Source: Protostelium mycophagum (lineage: Eukaryota; Evosea; Variosea; Protosteliida; Protosteliaceae). Taken from it: DNA of 61,788 nucleotides. The notes under the pieces are model-generated. The model was not told the origin of the DNA, made no database searches, and was given only the letters and a program-made list of their open reading frames with translations. Made by a program: the position numbers and the translations under genes. Positions within the stretch are counted from its first letter, which is position 1. The number at the start of each line of letters is the position of its first letter. Positions 33,843-44,558 of this stretch are shown here, piece after piece. The DNA lies in contig MZNV01000072.1 of the NCBI GenBank assembly GCA_002081555.1, forward strand, positions 1-61,788, written 5' to 3'.

Positions 33843-36337
33843 TTAGAAGACGTCTAAGCAGCTGTCGAGGTATGCAACTCCGATCTCAGCAACAGTAGCT
33901 CTGTCTGGGAAAGAAGCGGCCATTCCGTAAACACCCGCAGATCCATTGGGAAAAGCGTCAGGATTCTCCATGACGATACGGACGGAGTCCTCCAAGTCGT
34001 TCACAAAGTCTTGAGCTCTTCCGACGTGGTAGTTGGTGAGGCAGATGTGTACGCTGTGATGACGTCATTCTTCGTCATTACTTGGCCAAAAGGTGTTTGT
34101 GAATATTTTTGGTGATTTATGGCGCGTTGTAGACGAGGCGTTTGCAGCCGGCTTTGCCGCAGAAACAGACACATAGAGATATATCAAACATTATATACCA
34201 GCTTGGTTTCTGCAAGTTGTTCAAGTGCCATCCCTTGGAAGTCATCGCGTCTGCTACTTTGAAGATGTTCAAGCTGCTGTTGGTGGCACCAAAGGCGACA
34301 ACAGAGGTGTAAGATTCTCCGATAAGAGTCAGCTCGGGAATCTTGCGGATACTATGAAATTTCAGCGAAACTTCGTCAAGATGACGTCATCATACCCAGT
34401 CTTGACCTCTTGTGCGGTGTTCCAGATGTCGACGGATCTCTTCTTGTACACTGGGATAGTTTGAGTCTTATTGTGATGAAACGTTGTAGATGTACCTTCT
34501 TGGCCGTTGGAGACCAGTGCGGCCCAGCAACAAGCGATGAGAGCACCAGGTCTGGACCCGGCGATAGTGGGGGATGCGTACATACCTGTCAAATGTCACG
34601 AATGAAATCTCCATGAAATTTCACCTCCTGGCCAGTTGGGGGCAACAAAGTACATAGCTCTCCTTAACTCGTGTGTCTTGAACATGACCACTGATGTTCC
34701 CTTGGTTGCGTAACCATACTACGGGGGGTCAGAATTTTCCCAGAATTTTTTTCGAATATTCAGATTTTTCCAGAAATTTTCTGTGAAATTCCGAGAGATT
34801 TTCTTGACGAACCTTGTGGGTGTCTGCGGACATAGACGTAACTCCCTTCACGGAAAAATCGAATGGTGGCACCTCAGTCTTTCTGTCAAAAAATGAGCCA
34901 CTACGCGCCAACCAAAAATAACTCACCCTGCAGCTCTGACCCATGGCAACATGAAACCTCCGAGACAGCAGTCGGTATGGAAACCGACACCGTGCTCGTG
35001 CGCTAACGCGGCGAGTTCCTCGATAGGGTCGATAATACCGTGGGGGAACCCGGGGGCAGACCCGACGATCTACAACTCGTCACGAAAATTTCAAGTTGAA
35101 AATTCTGGGCTCACCAAGATGGTGTTGCGGTTAATCAGTTTACGCACGGCGTTGACGTCTACTTTGAAGTCGGGGCCGAGGGGGGCGTGCACCAACTTGA
35201 TCTTAAAATAGCTCGCCGCCTTGTCAAATGCGGCGTGTCCGGTGACGGGCACGATCCTTTATGACGTCATCACGAGGAGATGCCAAAAATAGAACTCACA
35301 TCTCGGGGTTTGCCTTCTTGTAGAAGTCTCTGTGTGCCTTCACGGCCATCAAGATGGATTCAGTGCCTGCAAATATTACATCAGAAAAAGGCGGGAAAAA
35401 CTGGCGGGAAAAATTGGCGGGAAATTACCTCCGCTGGTGAGTGCACCACAAGCCTCAGTGTCTCCCTTCATCATGGTGACAGTCATGCGGACAATCTGTC
35501 ATGACATCAACATGACATCTTGTCTAGTTGTAGATGGGGTTACCTCTGCCTCGAATTTTCTGACCGAGGGGAAGATTGTGGGGTGCAAGGCGTTTGCTGA
35601 GGAGAACAATGTGTACACTTGGCACAGTAAGTTGGAAAGCTCCTTGTCTGACGAGTAGAGAGCACCTGCACCTCTTTAGAACATTTCGTTCGTGATTTGG
35701 TTTCTGATGATCTCATTTTTCATGACACAATCGAGTGTCGCAGCTCAAATGACTATGATGCCACAGCTGCATATGGCGATTTGACGTCGAACTTGACAGA
35801 TGATAATGGTCTGAAAGACAATATACCTGAGATCTTTCCGGAAGAGATGTGATGGGATTCTCTGTGTGCAATCTCCCTACGAGATTCAGATTCTGAAGTC
35901 ACGTGACTCAAAGAGAGGGGAATGGAAAATGATACCTCATGAGCTCTAAGAGATCCTTGTGTGGTATTCCCTGGACGGGAATCTCAGTATGGAGGGTCCC
36001 TCCCAGAGCCATGGCCTCCACCAATTTCTTCTTCAGACCAGTCTTCTCTTTGGTCATCATCTCTTGGACCTGCACCTCTTAAAACTTGTCATGATGGGAT
36101 CAGCTGCATACCTGGGGTAATTTCTTCACACTGTCGAAGAATGCCTTCATCACAGAGTCCTTAATGTCTTGTAGAAGTTAGCAGTGAATAGAGACGATCT
36201 TTCTTCTTACCATCTTTATGTGCGATCACTTGCCCAGCAGTGAATAATCCAAGGAGAGCAGCAGATACCTCCAAGACGACTCTGGCTGGCTCTTTTCCAT
36301 AGTAATGTTGGTTCAAAACGTCTCTGACCGTCTGCAT
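33843..36337 (-). CDS. SGPL1: Sphingosine-1-phosphate lyase (PLP-dependent)
   Basis: From [17 protein letters not shown] and a hydrophobic anchor ([18 protein letters not shown]) the protein continues [64 protein letters not shown] and SADTHKYGYATKG, whose Lys is the pyridoxal-phosphate Schiff-base residue. It ends [23 protein letters not shown]. These match S1P lyase, which cleaves sphingosine-1-phosphate to phosphoethanolamine and hexadecenal at the ER. Many short introns, several with TGACGTCA (34060, 34382, 35262). The gene is convergent with the START-domain gene (154-base gap), an interesting lipid pairing but probably chance. Upstream TTG codons were rejected as starts. Confidence 0.9.
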
Positions 36338-36986
36338 GATGTTGTCGTTGTGAAATGTTGACGTTGCGCTGCAGCCAAATCCCAAAGAAATGTCACTTTA
36401 TTTTCGAATCAAGAAAAAGTCACGCAAGAGATTCCCTTCTCTTCATCGGAGTTTGTTCCTCTGCACGTGCCTGTGTCTATACCTTTTTGATGTGGTCAAG
36501 CTTTGAGCTGCACCTCCATTCCTTTCTGGCTTTAGAGGGTGTTTGAGCTCAGATTTTAGGCGCGACAACAGTTCCTTTTGTTCAAGACTCCGTTTATGGA
36601 CATGTTCAATCAACACAATCGAGTCAGTTGCCACCAAAGAGAAGAAGGGATACAAAGATGTGCACGCCAAGTAAATCGAGCTGTATAGTCAGAGCTTGTT
36701 GCATCTTGGTCCTCGAGATTTCCTGTACGTATTTTGAAGGTTTCTTTTGAAATTTCACGACGAAGTCGTGAAGGCTTCAGAACGAGCACATGAGATTGAT
36801 ATCTTTGTGGTATCTGTCGTGTTTTGTGTTTGATGCAACACATAAAGAAAGAGCAGAATGAGAGATTTATAATGGATGTTTATGTAACCGTCCTCTGATT
36901 GTACGTATTCTATGTGCGTCGTAATGTGTTGTTGATGACTCTGGCTCTCGTGTTGTCCGTTGTCCTTTGAGGCCGGTTTCTTCGCT
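36338..36986 (-). other. Region with unassigned small ORFs
   Basis: Minus-strand frames between 36443 and 36843 look partly coding (MCCIKHKTRQIPQRYQ..., and EHVHKRSLEQKELLSRLK with coiled-coil character) but need an intron I cannot place. A short hydrophobic reading MQQALTIQLDLLGVHIFV is also open. I do not call a gene. Confidence 0.25.
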
Positions 36987-37184
36987 TCAGTAGTACTGCG
37001 AAGTAGAAGTGGACGTCGATATGAGGTCCATGGGATCGAATGTCTGAGATTTCCTCAATCTCAGAGGAGCTGGCTTGTGAGATTGAGGATCCTCGTTGGT
37101 CTCACGATTATCGTTGCTGGCAGAATCTGCGCGCTGCATCTTGGAAGATGAGAAGAGTTGTCTGAAAGAATCGATGATGGCCAT
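36987..37184 (-). CDS. Small hypothetical protein, 65 aa
   Basis: Single-exon ORF from a good ATG, MAIIDSFRQLFSSSKMQRAD..., with Ser/Asn-rich middle and RLRKSQTFDPMDL before a Ser/Thr tail. Only the first 15 residues could form an amphipathic helix. No family recognised. It is divergent from the MnmE gene. Confidence 0.45.
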   Translation of the reverse strand: MAIIDSFRQLFSSSKMQRADSASNDNRETNEDPQSHKPAPLRLRKSQTFDPMDLISTSTSTSQYY

Positions 37185-37540
37185 TTCGTCGTTAAGTTTC
37201 GTCGTTGCGTGCGTGTTGCCTCCCTTGCTGGCTGTGAAAGATGAGAAGAGGCAGTCGTAGAACTCAATTATCTTACCGTTGTGATGATCACGGTTGTTAC
37301 CGTAGCCGTTTCAAGATTTTCCCGTTTCGTCGTAAGAGTTCACACAGATTTGCTTTCGAAATTTCAGCTTCTTTAAGACCTCTTTGGACCGCTTTCCTTA
37401 TTACAGGAATGGCTTTATCCTCAGGAATTAAAGCAATTACTTCCCGGAATGGGTATCAGATCACGAGCCAGATGATGATCCCACACCGATTGGGAATCAG
37501 ATCATGTGATCTCTTGAAGAGATCGAGGGTGAAGAATGAG
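37185..37540. promoter_or_regulatory. Divergent upstream region of MnmE gene
   Basis: The plus strand is open in frame with MnmE from ATG 37241, giving a very basic stretch (MRRGSRRTQLSYRCDD...). It is more likely 5' leader than protein, but a longer mitochondrial presequence is possible. CGGTTGTTACCGTAG near 37290 belongs to the CGGTA/TACCG motif family. Confidence 0.4.
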
Positions 37541-40280
37541 ATGAATCTGAAGAGGTGGATGTTTCATGATTCGACGACGTCTTCTGCAACCATCTTCTCA
37601 TTATCTTCTGGTCTGTCGAGAGTCAGATCTGCTGTCGCTGTTGTTCGCATTTCGGGACACAACGCTTCAGAAGTGAGCCACCTTCTATTTTCTTCCAGGT
37701 CTCCACCCAGAGAAGATCAAGGATCGATCTGCCACCAAAGAAAATGAGATGTATTAATGATAAAAGTAGGTCTTAAAACAATTGACAGAAAAACCTCTAC
37801 CAAAAGACAGAGTGGCCACTCTGAGAAGGCTCGTAGATCCTCATACGGGAGAAGTGATCGACAGAGGACTCGTCCTTTTCTTCAAAGGTGAGGACATGAA
37901 GATGTGTTCGCACACTGTTTCTAGATGTCTTTAAATCAGATGCCTCCAAAAATTGGATTTTGTGTACGTACACATGTTTGTTCCTTTGGTGATGGAGTGT
38001 CTATGCAAGCGCAAAAGTCCGACCACATACACAATTTTTTGTTATTATCTCGCAGAGATTAAAGACAGATTAAAATAAAAACAATATTTTTATTATTATA
38101 TCTTGTAATATTTCATTATAATTTATTATATTTTATTATAGTTTATTGTATTTTGTAATATTTTGTAATTAATATAAAAAGAATATTATTTTTATTATAT
38201 TTTGTAGCATAAGAATGTGCACGCCAAAAATTACTTTTAGTGTGTACATAATAAATTTTGCAGGTCCCAACAGTTTCACGGGGGAAGACGTTGTCGAATT
38301 ACATCTACACGGGGGCAGGTCTGTGGTATCTGGTGTACTGGAAGCACTGGGACGCATTCCAGGAACAGCCCCCGCCATGCCTGGGGAGTTCACAAGGAGG
38401 TATCTAATTGTAGACGTGATGACGTCATCGGACATTTCCGGGAAATTTGACTTGTACAGAGCTTTTGAAAACAGAAAGATGGGCCTATTAGAAGTAGAGG
38501 CGACGGCAGATCTTCTTAGTGCGGTAATTACCGTGAAGTTATACGGTAATCAAGGTGATAATCACAGGAAACGGAAGCACAGCGGCGGCAAGCTTTGAGG
38601 CAGATGAGTGTGAGTGTCTCGTTGTAGTTGGATCACATGAAATTTCAGAGGAAATATCGTTCTCATTGAAATGAAACAGGGAGAGGGAAGCCGTGTCTAC
38701 AACGACTGGAAAGAGAGGATATTAAGATGTGTCGCGCATTACGAAGCTGTCATTGATTTCGGGGAAGACGAGCACATATCCTCTGAAGTCGCGAAAGCAG
38801 GTACCAGTTTTTTTTATAATTTGAATTTAATTTATTTTTCCAGAAAGATTCTGTTTTAATAAAAATATAAATGTTCTGCGGAGAAATTACACTGGAAAAA
38901 AATGAATTTCAGGATTTAAATTTTGGTTTTATAAAAATATTAATTTTTTTGATGAGTTGTAGTTGAGCCTGATATCAAGAGAATAATCGAAGAGATGTCA
39001 AGACATCTTAACGACAATAGAAAGGGGGAGAAGATGAGGGATGGTGCACAGATCGTAATATTGGGCCCTCCAAATGCCGGGAAATCATCTTTATTGAATC
39101 TCCTAGGTAACGGTCTCTTTGACATATGACATTGACATTGACATCTGACATTCGTCATTTTACATTTGGCACGACACTTGATTTTATTCGCAATAATACG
39201 GTGTATTTTTTTATGTATTTTAGCCGAAAGAGAGGCTGCTATTGTTTCAGAACAACCTGGCACAACAAGGGATGTTATCGAGGTGAAAATTCAAATTTTA
39301 AATTTGAATTCACCGTTGAACAGGTCACTTTGAATTTCGGTGGTTTTCCAGTTATTTTCAGCGACACGGTGAGTCCGGCAGTCTTTCGAATTTTGAATTT
39401 CAAATTTAGGCGGGAATCAGGGAAACTTCAGAAGCGATAGAGATAGAAGGAATCAGAAGAGCCAAAGAGAAGTAAATTTATTTTAATATTCGATGATATT
39501 TTTCACAACTACAACCCGGCAGATCTTCCCTCGCAGATCTGCGAATCGTCATGATCGACGCGAATGATCTTGACCATATACAACAAGTACAATCCTTGAT
39601 CGTTCCCGGAACACTTCTCGTCGTAAATAAAGTCGACGATGACGTCATCGAAGAAAGAGTCAGAGAGAAGTTGAAGAGCTTACCGCACGTTAAGGAGACG
39701 TGGTTTGTCTCGGTAAGGAACGGGAGGGGCATGCCCGAGCTGTTGAAAGACTTGGGCGAGAGGGTGAAGAAATGGTGAAATTTGATTTTTTATATTATTG
39801 ATTTTTTCAACGGAATTTGTCGTGCTGCGTCAGATCTTTTATTCAATTCAAATCATTTCGAAAGAATTTATTTTGATTCAAATATAATAAAATAGTCGAA
39901 TTATAATTTATTTACATTTTACCATTTATTAACTTCAATGAAGAGATTTTAATTTTTTTGAAGGTTCAAGAATGATGACAGCAGAGAAGAACATTACATC
40001 TTAACAAGAGCAAGACATAGACAACACCTTCAAGACTCTGCCGACGCCCTCAAGAGGTACCAAAATTTCTCCCACTTTTCTGTGAATTCTCCCCATCCCT
40101 ATTCGAAATTTCATCGAAATTTCACTGAAATTTCACAGGTTTCTGGAGGAAACCGAAGACACGGTGATTGCTGCAGAAGAGCTGAGAGGCGCGCTGAGGT
40201 CGATCGGGAGGATTGTGGGCGTTGTAGACACTGAAGATGTGCTTGGGGTCATCTTTTCTGACTTTTGTATCGGAAAATAA
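37541..40280 (+). CDS. GTPBP3: tRNA modification GTPase MnmE/GTPBP3
   Basis: Starts [19 protein letters not shown], a plausible mitochondrial presequence, then [26 protein letters not shown] and [15 protein letters not shown] (folate-binding domain). The G domain is inserted in the helical region: [12 protein letters not shown] (P-loop), [17 protein letters not shown] (switch II, split by an intron) and VNKVDDD. It ends with the invariant tail FSDFCIGK, whose Cys is conserved. With GidA/MTO1 the family makes taurinomethyl or related U34 modification in mitochondrial tRNAs. Introns carry TGATGACGTCATC (38418) and a GTGAGTGTCTCGTTGTAG start (38612). Stop TAA lies inside GGAAAATAAAAT. Confidence 0.92.
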
Positions 40281-40720
40281 AATGCGAAAAACGTGTTCAA
40301 TGAGCATTTTGGAGAGTTTTTTAAAGAAAGGAGGCTGCCTCTTCTTTCACAGATTCTTCTTACGCGTCCGCATTAGTGTAACTCATTATGTGGATGCATC
40401 TGCATATTAACATCTGAGGGAAAGATGAATGGAAGTGCTGACGATTTTACAACTAAATGATCTTTACCGTGGTTCATTTTTATTCGATCAAGGCAACCAC
40501 GACGTGCGGTAACTGATGTGGAATTAGATAACTAGCTTCCGGGGATATGACCCTTGTAGTGCCTTGAACCATGCACCTAAACCCCCTTTGCTGTAGAAAA
40601 GTGTTAAAATTTAAAGGGTTAAAAATCTACAACGGTAGATTCCCAAATTTCAGAATGAGAATCTACAACGAGAAAGTTTTCGGAATTCAGAAAGCAGGGT
40701 CCCACCGCACTTTCAACAAC
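40281..40720. other. Intergenic region
   Basis: No gene. Contains ATCTACAACG twice (about 40625 and 40662), like the intronic motif, so it may include an intron in the 5' leader of the HGH1 gene. Confidence 0.4.
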
Positions 40721-42581
40721 ATGGAGAATGAATCACTGATTTTCGAGCTGGCAGACTTCGCCAAACCTTCTGGTGGAGAGGAACTCCGACAGACGGCTTT
40801 AGAACACATTGTTGGATTCACATCTTCGGAGAGCGGTAGAGCTTCCCTCAGAAAGACAGACATCATCAGTCATCTCGTTCCTCAGATCCCAACAACCACT
40901 AGAAATAATGCGGTGAGTTTTCGGTCACACCATCCACCTGATGTTTTCAAGATGATTTCAAAGTATGCAGTGTCATGTCTCATCAATCTGTGTTCAGAAT
41001 CTGATTTGTTGAACAAAATCGTGGGTGAGTACTTTGTGATCAAGATTTGGGATCACTGAACGTCTCATGATTGTGAGGCAGACAATCTCATTTGTATTCA
41101 TCAGCACCATAACATGATAAAGAAGACATCTGCCACTGGCTGTCGTCTTTGTTCATCACTGTAATGGCGACACCTATTTCCTCTTAACAATGGACTGCGG
41201 CTCTGCCGCAACATCATGTATGACCAAGATGATTCTTCCGAGCTGCCCTTCTGTACAAAACACTCCACGGAAATTTTTATTTATTGACTCGTTGTAGATC
41301 AACCCAACATCTTCTCCCACCTCATCGCTCAACTTGAGAGTTCGGATTCTGAGATCATCCGCCTTTCTGGAATCTTACTCAGCAACATGACACACAATGA
41401 CAGAGGCAGCGACAAGTTTTTGAAAGAGGATGAGGTCAAGAAGGGTGTTCTCGTGAAGAAGATGGTGGAGCTTTTTGTGTTCCGGGAACGCACAGCTGAG
41501 TCGGACTCGAGGTCTTGGATTGCTTCTGTGCTGCAGAACATCACACAGGTGGAAATTCAAAATTTGAATCAAGTGACCGTTATGGCCGTTTTGAAAATCT
41601 CGTTGAAGATCAAAAATTCGAATTTTAAAAATGAAAATGACGAAAAAAGGTGGGAACTGGGAGGAGCGTTGTAGTTGGACAGAATGACACTACATTGTCA
41701 CTGTTGGTACCTTTCATTGTAGATGACAACTTGATGCGCAGAAAATACATCCTTGGTATGGTCAAGTGAGTATTTTGTTATTGGGATTTTTTCCTGCATT
41801 TTTCAACAAAAATCAATTTTCGTTGAATTTTCGTTGAATTTTCCAGGAATTTATGTTTTGAACCCTCTCTTCACTTGCGCCTGCTAAGTGATGACGTGGA
41901 CGTGTTGAGATATCTTTTACAACCGTTCCGCGGAACCCACAGAGAGTTCAACAACGAAGACAAAGAGGGCATGATATCTCAGCTCGTTCTCCCCAGTAAA
42001 TTCACGGAAAATTCTGCCGAGTGTAGATTGTTGGCGGTGAAGACGCTGGTACTTTTGGGAACACAAAAGTCTTGCAGAGAGCTCATGCGCAAGAAAAAAG
42101 TGGTGAGTTGTAGTTTCGCAGTCTGTGAAAGTCACCATGCATTTTGTACTAATTAAAAATAATTAAATGTCTCGTTGTAGATTGATGACATCATCACAGT
42201 ATCCCTTCATGAGAGAGGCAGAGAAGACAGAGAAGGACGAGAGAGTCAAAGAAGGTATATGCGAAGTCGTCGAACTGATGATGCTCATCGAGGAGGGAGA
42301 TGATGCCGGTCTAGACATCAAGCCACAAGTAGAGAGGACAACAACGAACGAAAACGAGGTCATAGACGAAGAAGTGTTCATGGAGATGATGAGGAAGGGG
42401 GTCAGTTTTATTTTTAAACAACTTTTGTTGAGAGATGCAGGCGACGGGAAGTGAGCAAGTGGAAGAAGTCGAGGAGCCCAGAGTCCAAGAGATTGTTGAA
42501 GAGAAGAATGAAGTAAAATCCAAAGAGAAGGAGGAGGTTGTGGAGCACAAAGAAAGCCACGAGGAAGTCGAAGAAATATAA
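40721..42581 (+). CDS. HGH1: HGH1-like armadillo protein (eEF2 folding chaperone family)
   Basis: MENESLIFELADFAKPSGGEEL opens a helical repeat protein: TALEHIVGFTSSESGRASLR, VSCLINLCSESDLLNKIV, SEIIRLSGILLSNMTHNDRG, RSWIASVLQNITQ, RRKYILGMVKNLCFEP, ECRLLAVKTLVLLGTQKSCRELMR, then YPFMREAEKTEKDERV as at the conserved C-terminus of HGH1. In yeast HGH1 assists folding of elongation factor 2. The C-terminal tail is very acidic (EQVEEVEEP, EVVEHKESHEEVEEI). Introns include one (about 41023-41296) containing TGCGGCTCTGCCGCA and ending CTCGTTGTAG, and one at about 42100-42196 with CTCGTTGTAG internal. Confidence 0.85.
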
Positions 42582-42756
42582 ATTTTCAAACAACATTTTT
42601 ATTGCTGTTGTTTTGTAACTGGGCAGTGTGCTCTGAAGTGAGTTTTGGCTCTGTTGTTTGTGGAAGATTTTGGTTATATTTTTTGGAGTTGTAGTTCTGT
42701 CTTCCTATTTTCCACGGAAGGAACTGCGGAAATTCCCAAAAACCTCACACAACAAC

Positions 42757-43842
42757 ATGGTGACCACAGAGACACTAGAACACACCTTTCAGTGAGTTTA
42801 ATCGTGAACAGTTCCGTTCTGTATCATAATATTACACACTTTCTGATGTCTATGATGTTGATATTCTCCAGTCATCCCTGGCAGAAGATAGCCCTAGCGA
42901 GCTGGCATAAATATCCACACCCTTCTAGACCTGATGTGGAGAGCGTAGATCTCATCAGAAGAGATTTTGATCCCAAGACCGGGGTCCTCCATACGACTCG
43001 TCTAATGACCTTGAAATTCAATACACCACCTTGGATGCAAAAGGTCATTCTTTCTTCATTCTTTCTTGTATCAGACTGACTTACCGCAGTTTCTCGGACA
43101 GTCTCCAAGAGCTTATTTCATAGAGGACACCACTATCGATCCAAAGAACAAAGTGATGATCTTGTCATCAAGAAATGCAACGTTAGACAGTGTCTTGATC
43201 CTGAATGAAACATGCACTTACACAATGGACGAGAACAACCGAGAATGGTGAGCGGACGGGATCATTCTTCTGCTGATCATCAATTCGATTCGTCACGGTA
43301 ATTTTGTACCAAATGAGAATTCGAGATGCAGTTGAAAGAGACATCTCATGCTGCGGCAGAGCCGTATTGCAGCCCCCCAAACTGATTGCAGTGGAGGTGC
43401 AAGTGCGGCCGATATGTGCTCTTAGCTTCAAAGTGGATTGGCATTGAAAAACCGAGCGTGATTGTTAAACGCGCAGCCAAAAAATGATTTATTTCCACAG
43501 CTCTGCTGCAGTTGATTACCGCAAGAATATATTCTGCACAGCTAGAGCCACGTTAGTTAACGCGTCGAGATCTTTCAGAACGCGGTAGTTACCGAGTAAA
43601 CAAACGTTAACTGACTCAGGACCAAAATGAAACAAGAGGCCAAAGTGACAGCCTTCCCATTTCTCGTGTCAAAAAAAATCGAGGAATTTTCAGTGAAGGA
43701 ATTCGCTCAGAACGCCAAGAAGGTGATCACGTCTCTCTGTTTTTTGGCGCCATTTCAGGAGAACATTCGCTGAATTTTTCAGGGAAGAGACTTGATGGAA
43801 CAAGCAGTGTGTAAAGTGGACCAACTCAATTTATTTGCTTGA
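42757..43842 (+). CDS. PRELI/MSF1-domain protein (mitochondrial lipid transfer family)
   Basis: MVTTETLEHTFHHPWQKIALASWHKYPHP is the typical PRELI opening. It is followed by SVDLIRRDFDPKTGVLHTTRL, FLGQSPRAYFIEDTTIDPKNK, NATLDSVLILNETCTYT, EWTKMKQEAKVTAF, KKIEEFSVKEFAQNAKKG and LFA at the end. Members (PRELID1, SLMO, yeast Ups proteins) carry phospholipids across the mitochondrial intermembrane space with TRIAP1/Mdm35. The third intron (43248-43619) is the longest at 372 nt and holds TGCGGCAGAGCCG, CAGCTCTGCTGCAG and CGGTAGTTACCG hairpins. Confidence 0.85.
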
Positions 43843-44558
43843 AATTTCCATGAAATTCTTCGGTCGCAATGGAAGAAAAATGGACGGAAGTTTTCATATA
43901 AAAATAGTTTTTGTTAATCTCAAAAGATTTGATCACCTTTGGCTGGTCTATCAATCTGCTCTTTGGATTGCATCTGGGACAAAAGCAATATAACCCTTGG
44001 CTTGTTTTGTCTACATTGGAAATACAAACACATGATAATGCTTCTCACAGCGAAATGTTGCGTTGGGCATTATGGCATATTTTTATGTTATTTGATAGTA
44101 AGAGATGTTGCGATTTCCAACAAGATTGGCATACAAATGCCCACCAGCGTTCCTTCGCTCATCTTTGCAACCGCGAACACCCCTCGCCAAAAAATGATGA
44201 GAAGAACAAAGGATGCATTTTCAAGTATGCTCATTCTGGAAACTCTTTCTCGAATTAATCACAATTTTATTCAATGAGAATTATGGTTTTATATAGATGT
44301 CATATGGTTGAACCAAGATGTGCAGCAGCTCATGCTTGAGGTCAAGATATCAACAAGAGCACAACAGATCGCTCATAGGACTCAGGCTTATGTCTGGAAA
44401 TGTGGAGCTGAGAACTTTGTCTGACTTTCGCATCGATAAGACTGGGCGAATTTCGCATGGTCAAAACCGGTTCTGCCAAACTGAAAGTGGTGCCAGAGTG
44501 ATCTGCACAGAAATTTCCTCGAAGAAAACACGAAGAATTTAATTTCAGAGGAAAAATA
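43843..44558. other. Intergenic region, 716 bases
   Basis: Overlapping frames on both strands (43911-44277 plus, 44342-44633 minus) are mutually exclusive shadows with no domain I recognise. A 48-codon minus-strand ORF (MSILENASFVLLIIFWRG..., about 44090-44236) is hydrophobic and could be a small membrane peptide, unsupported. Promoter of the helicase gene expected at the right end. Confidence 0.35.

Noticed and set aside
37241-37540. 100-codon N-terminal extension of MnmE
   Set aside because: Strongly basic and without organised targeting features over its full length; the Met at 37541 gives a normal-looking presequence. Kept only as an alternative.
43911-44277. Overlapping 112-115-codon ORFs
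   Set aside because: Two frames over the same bases, no domain, and no splice signals that tie them to a neighbour.
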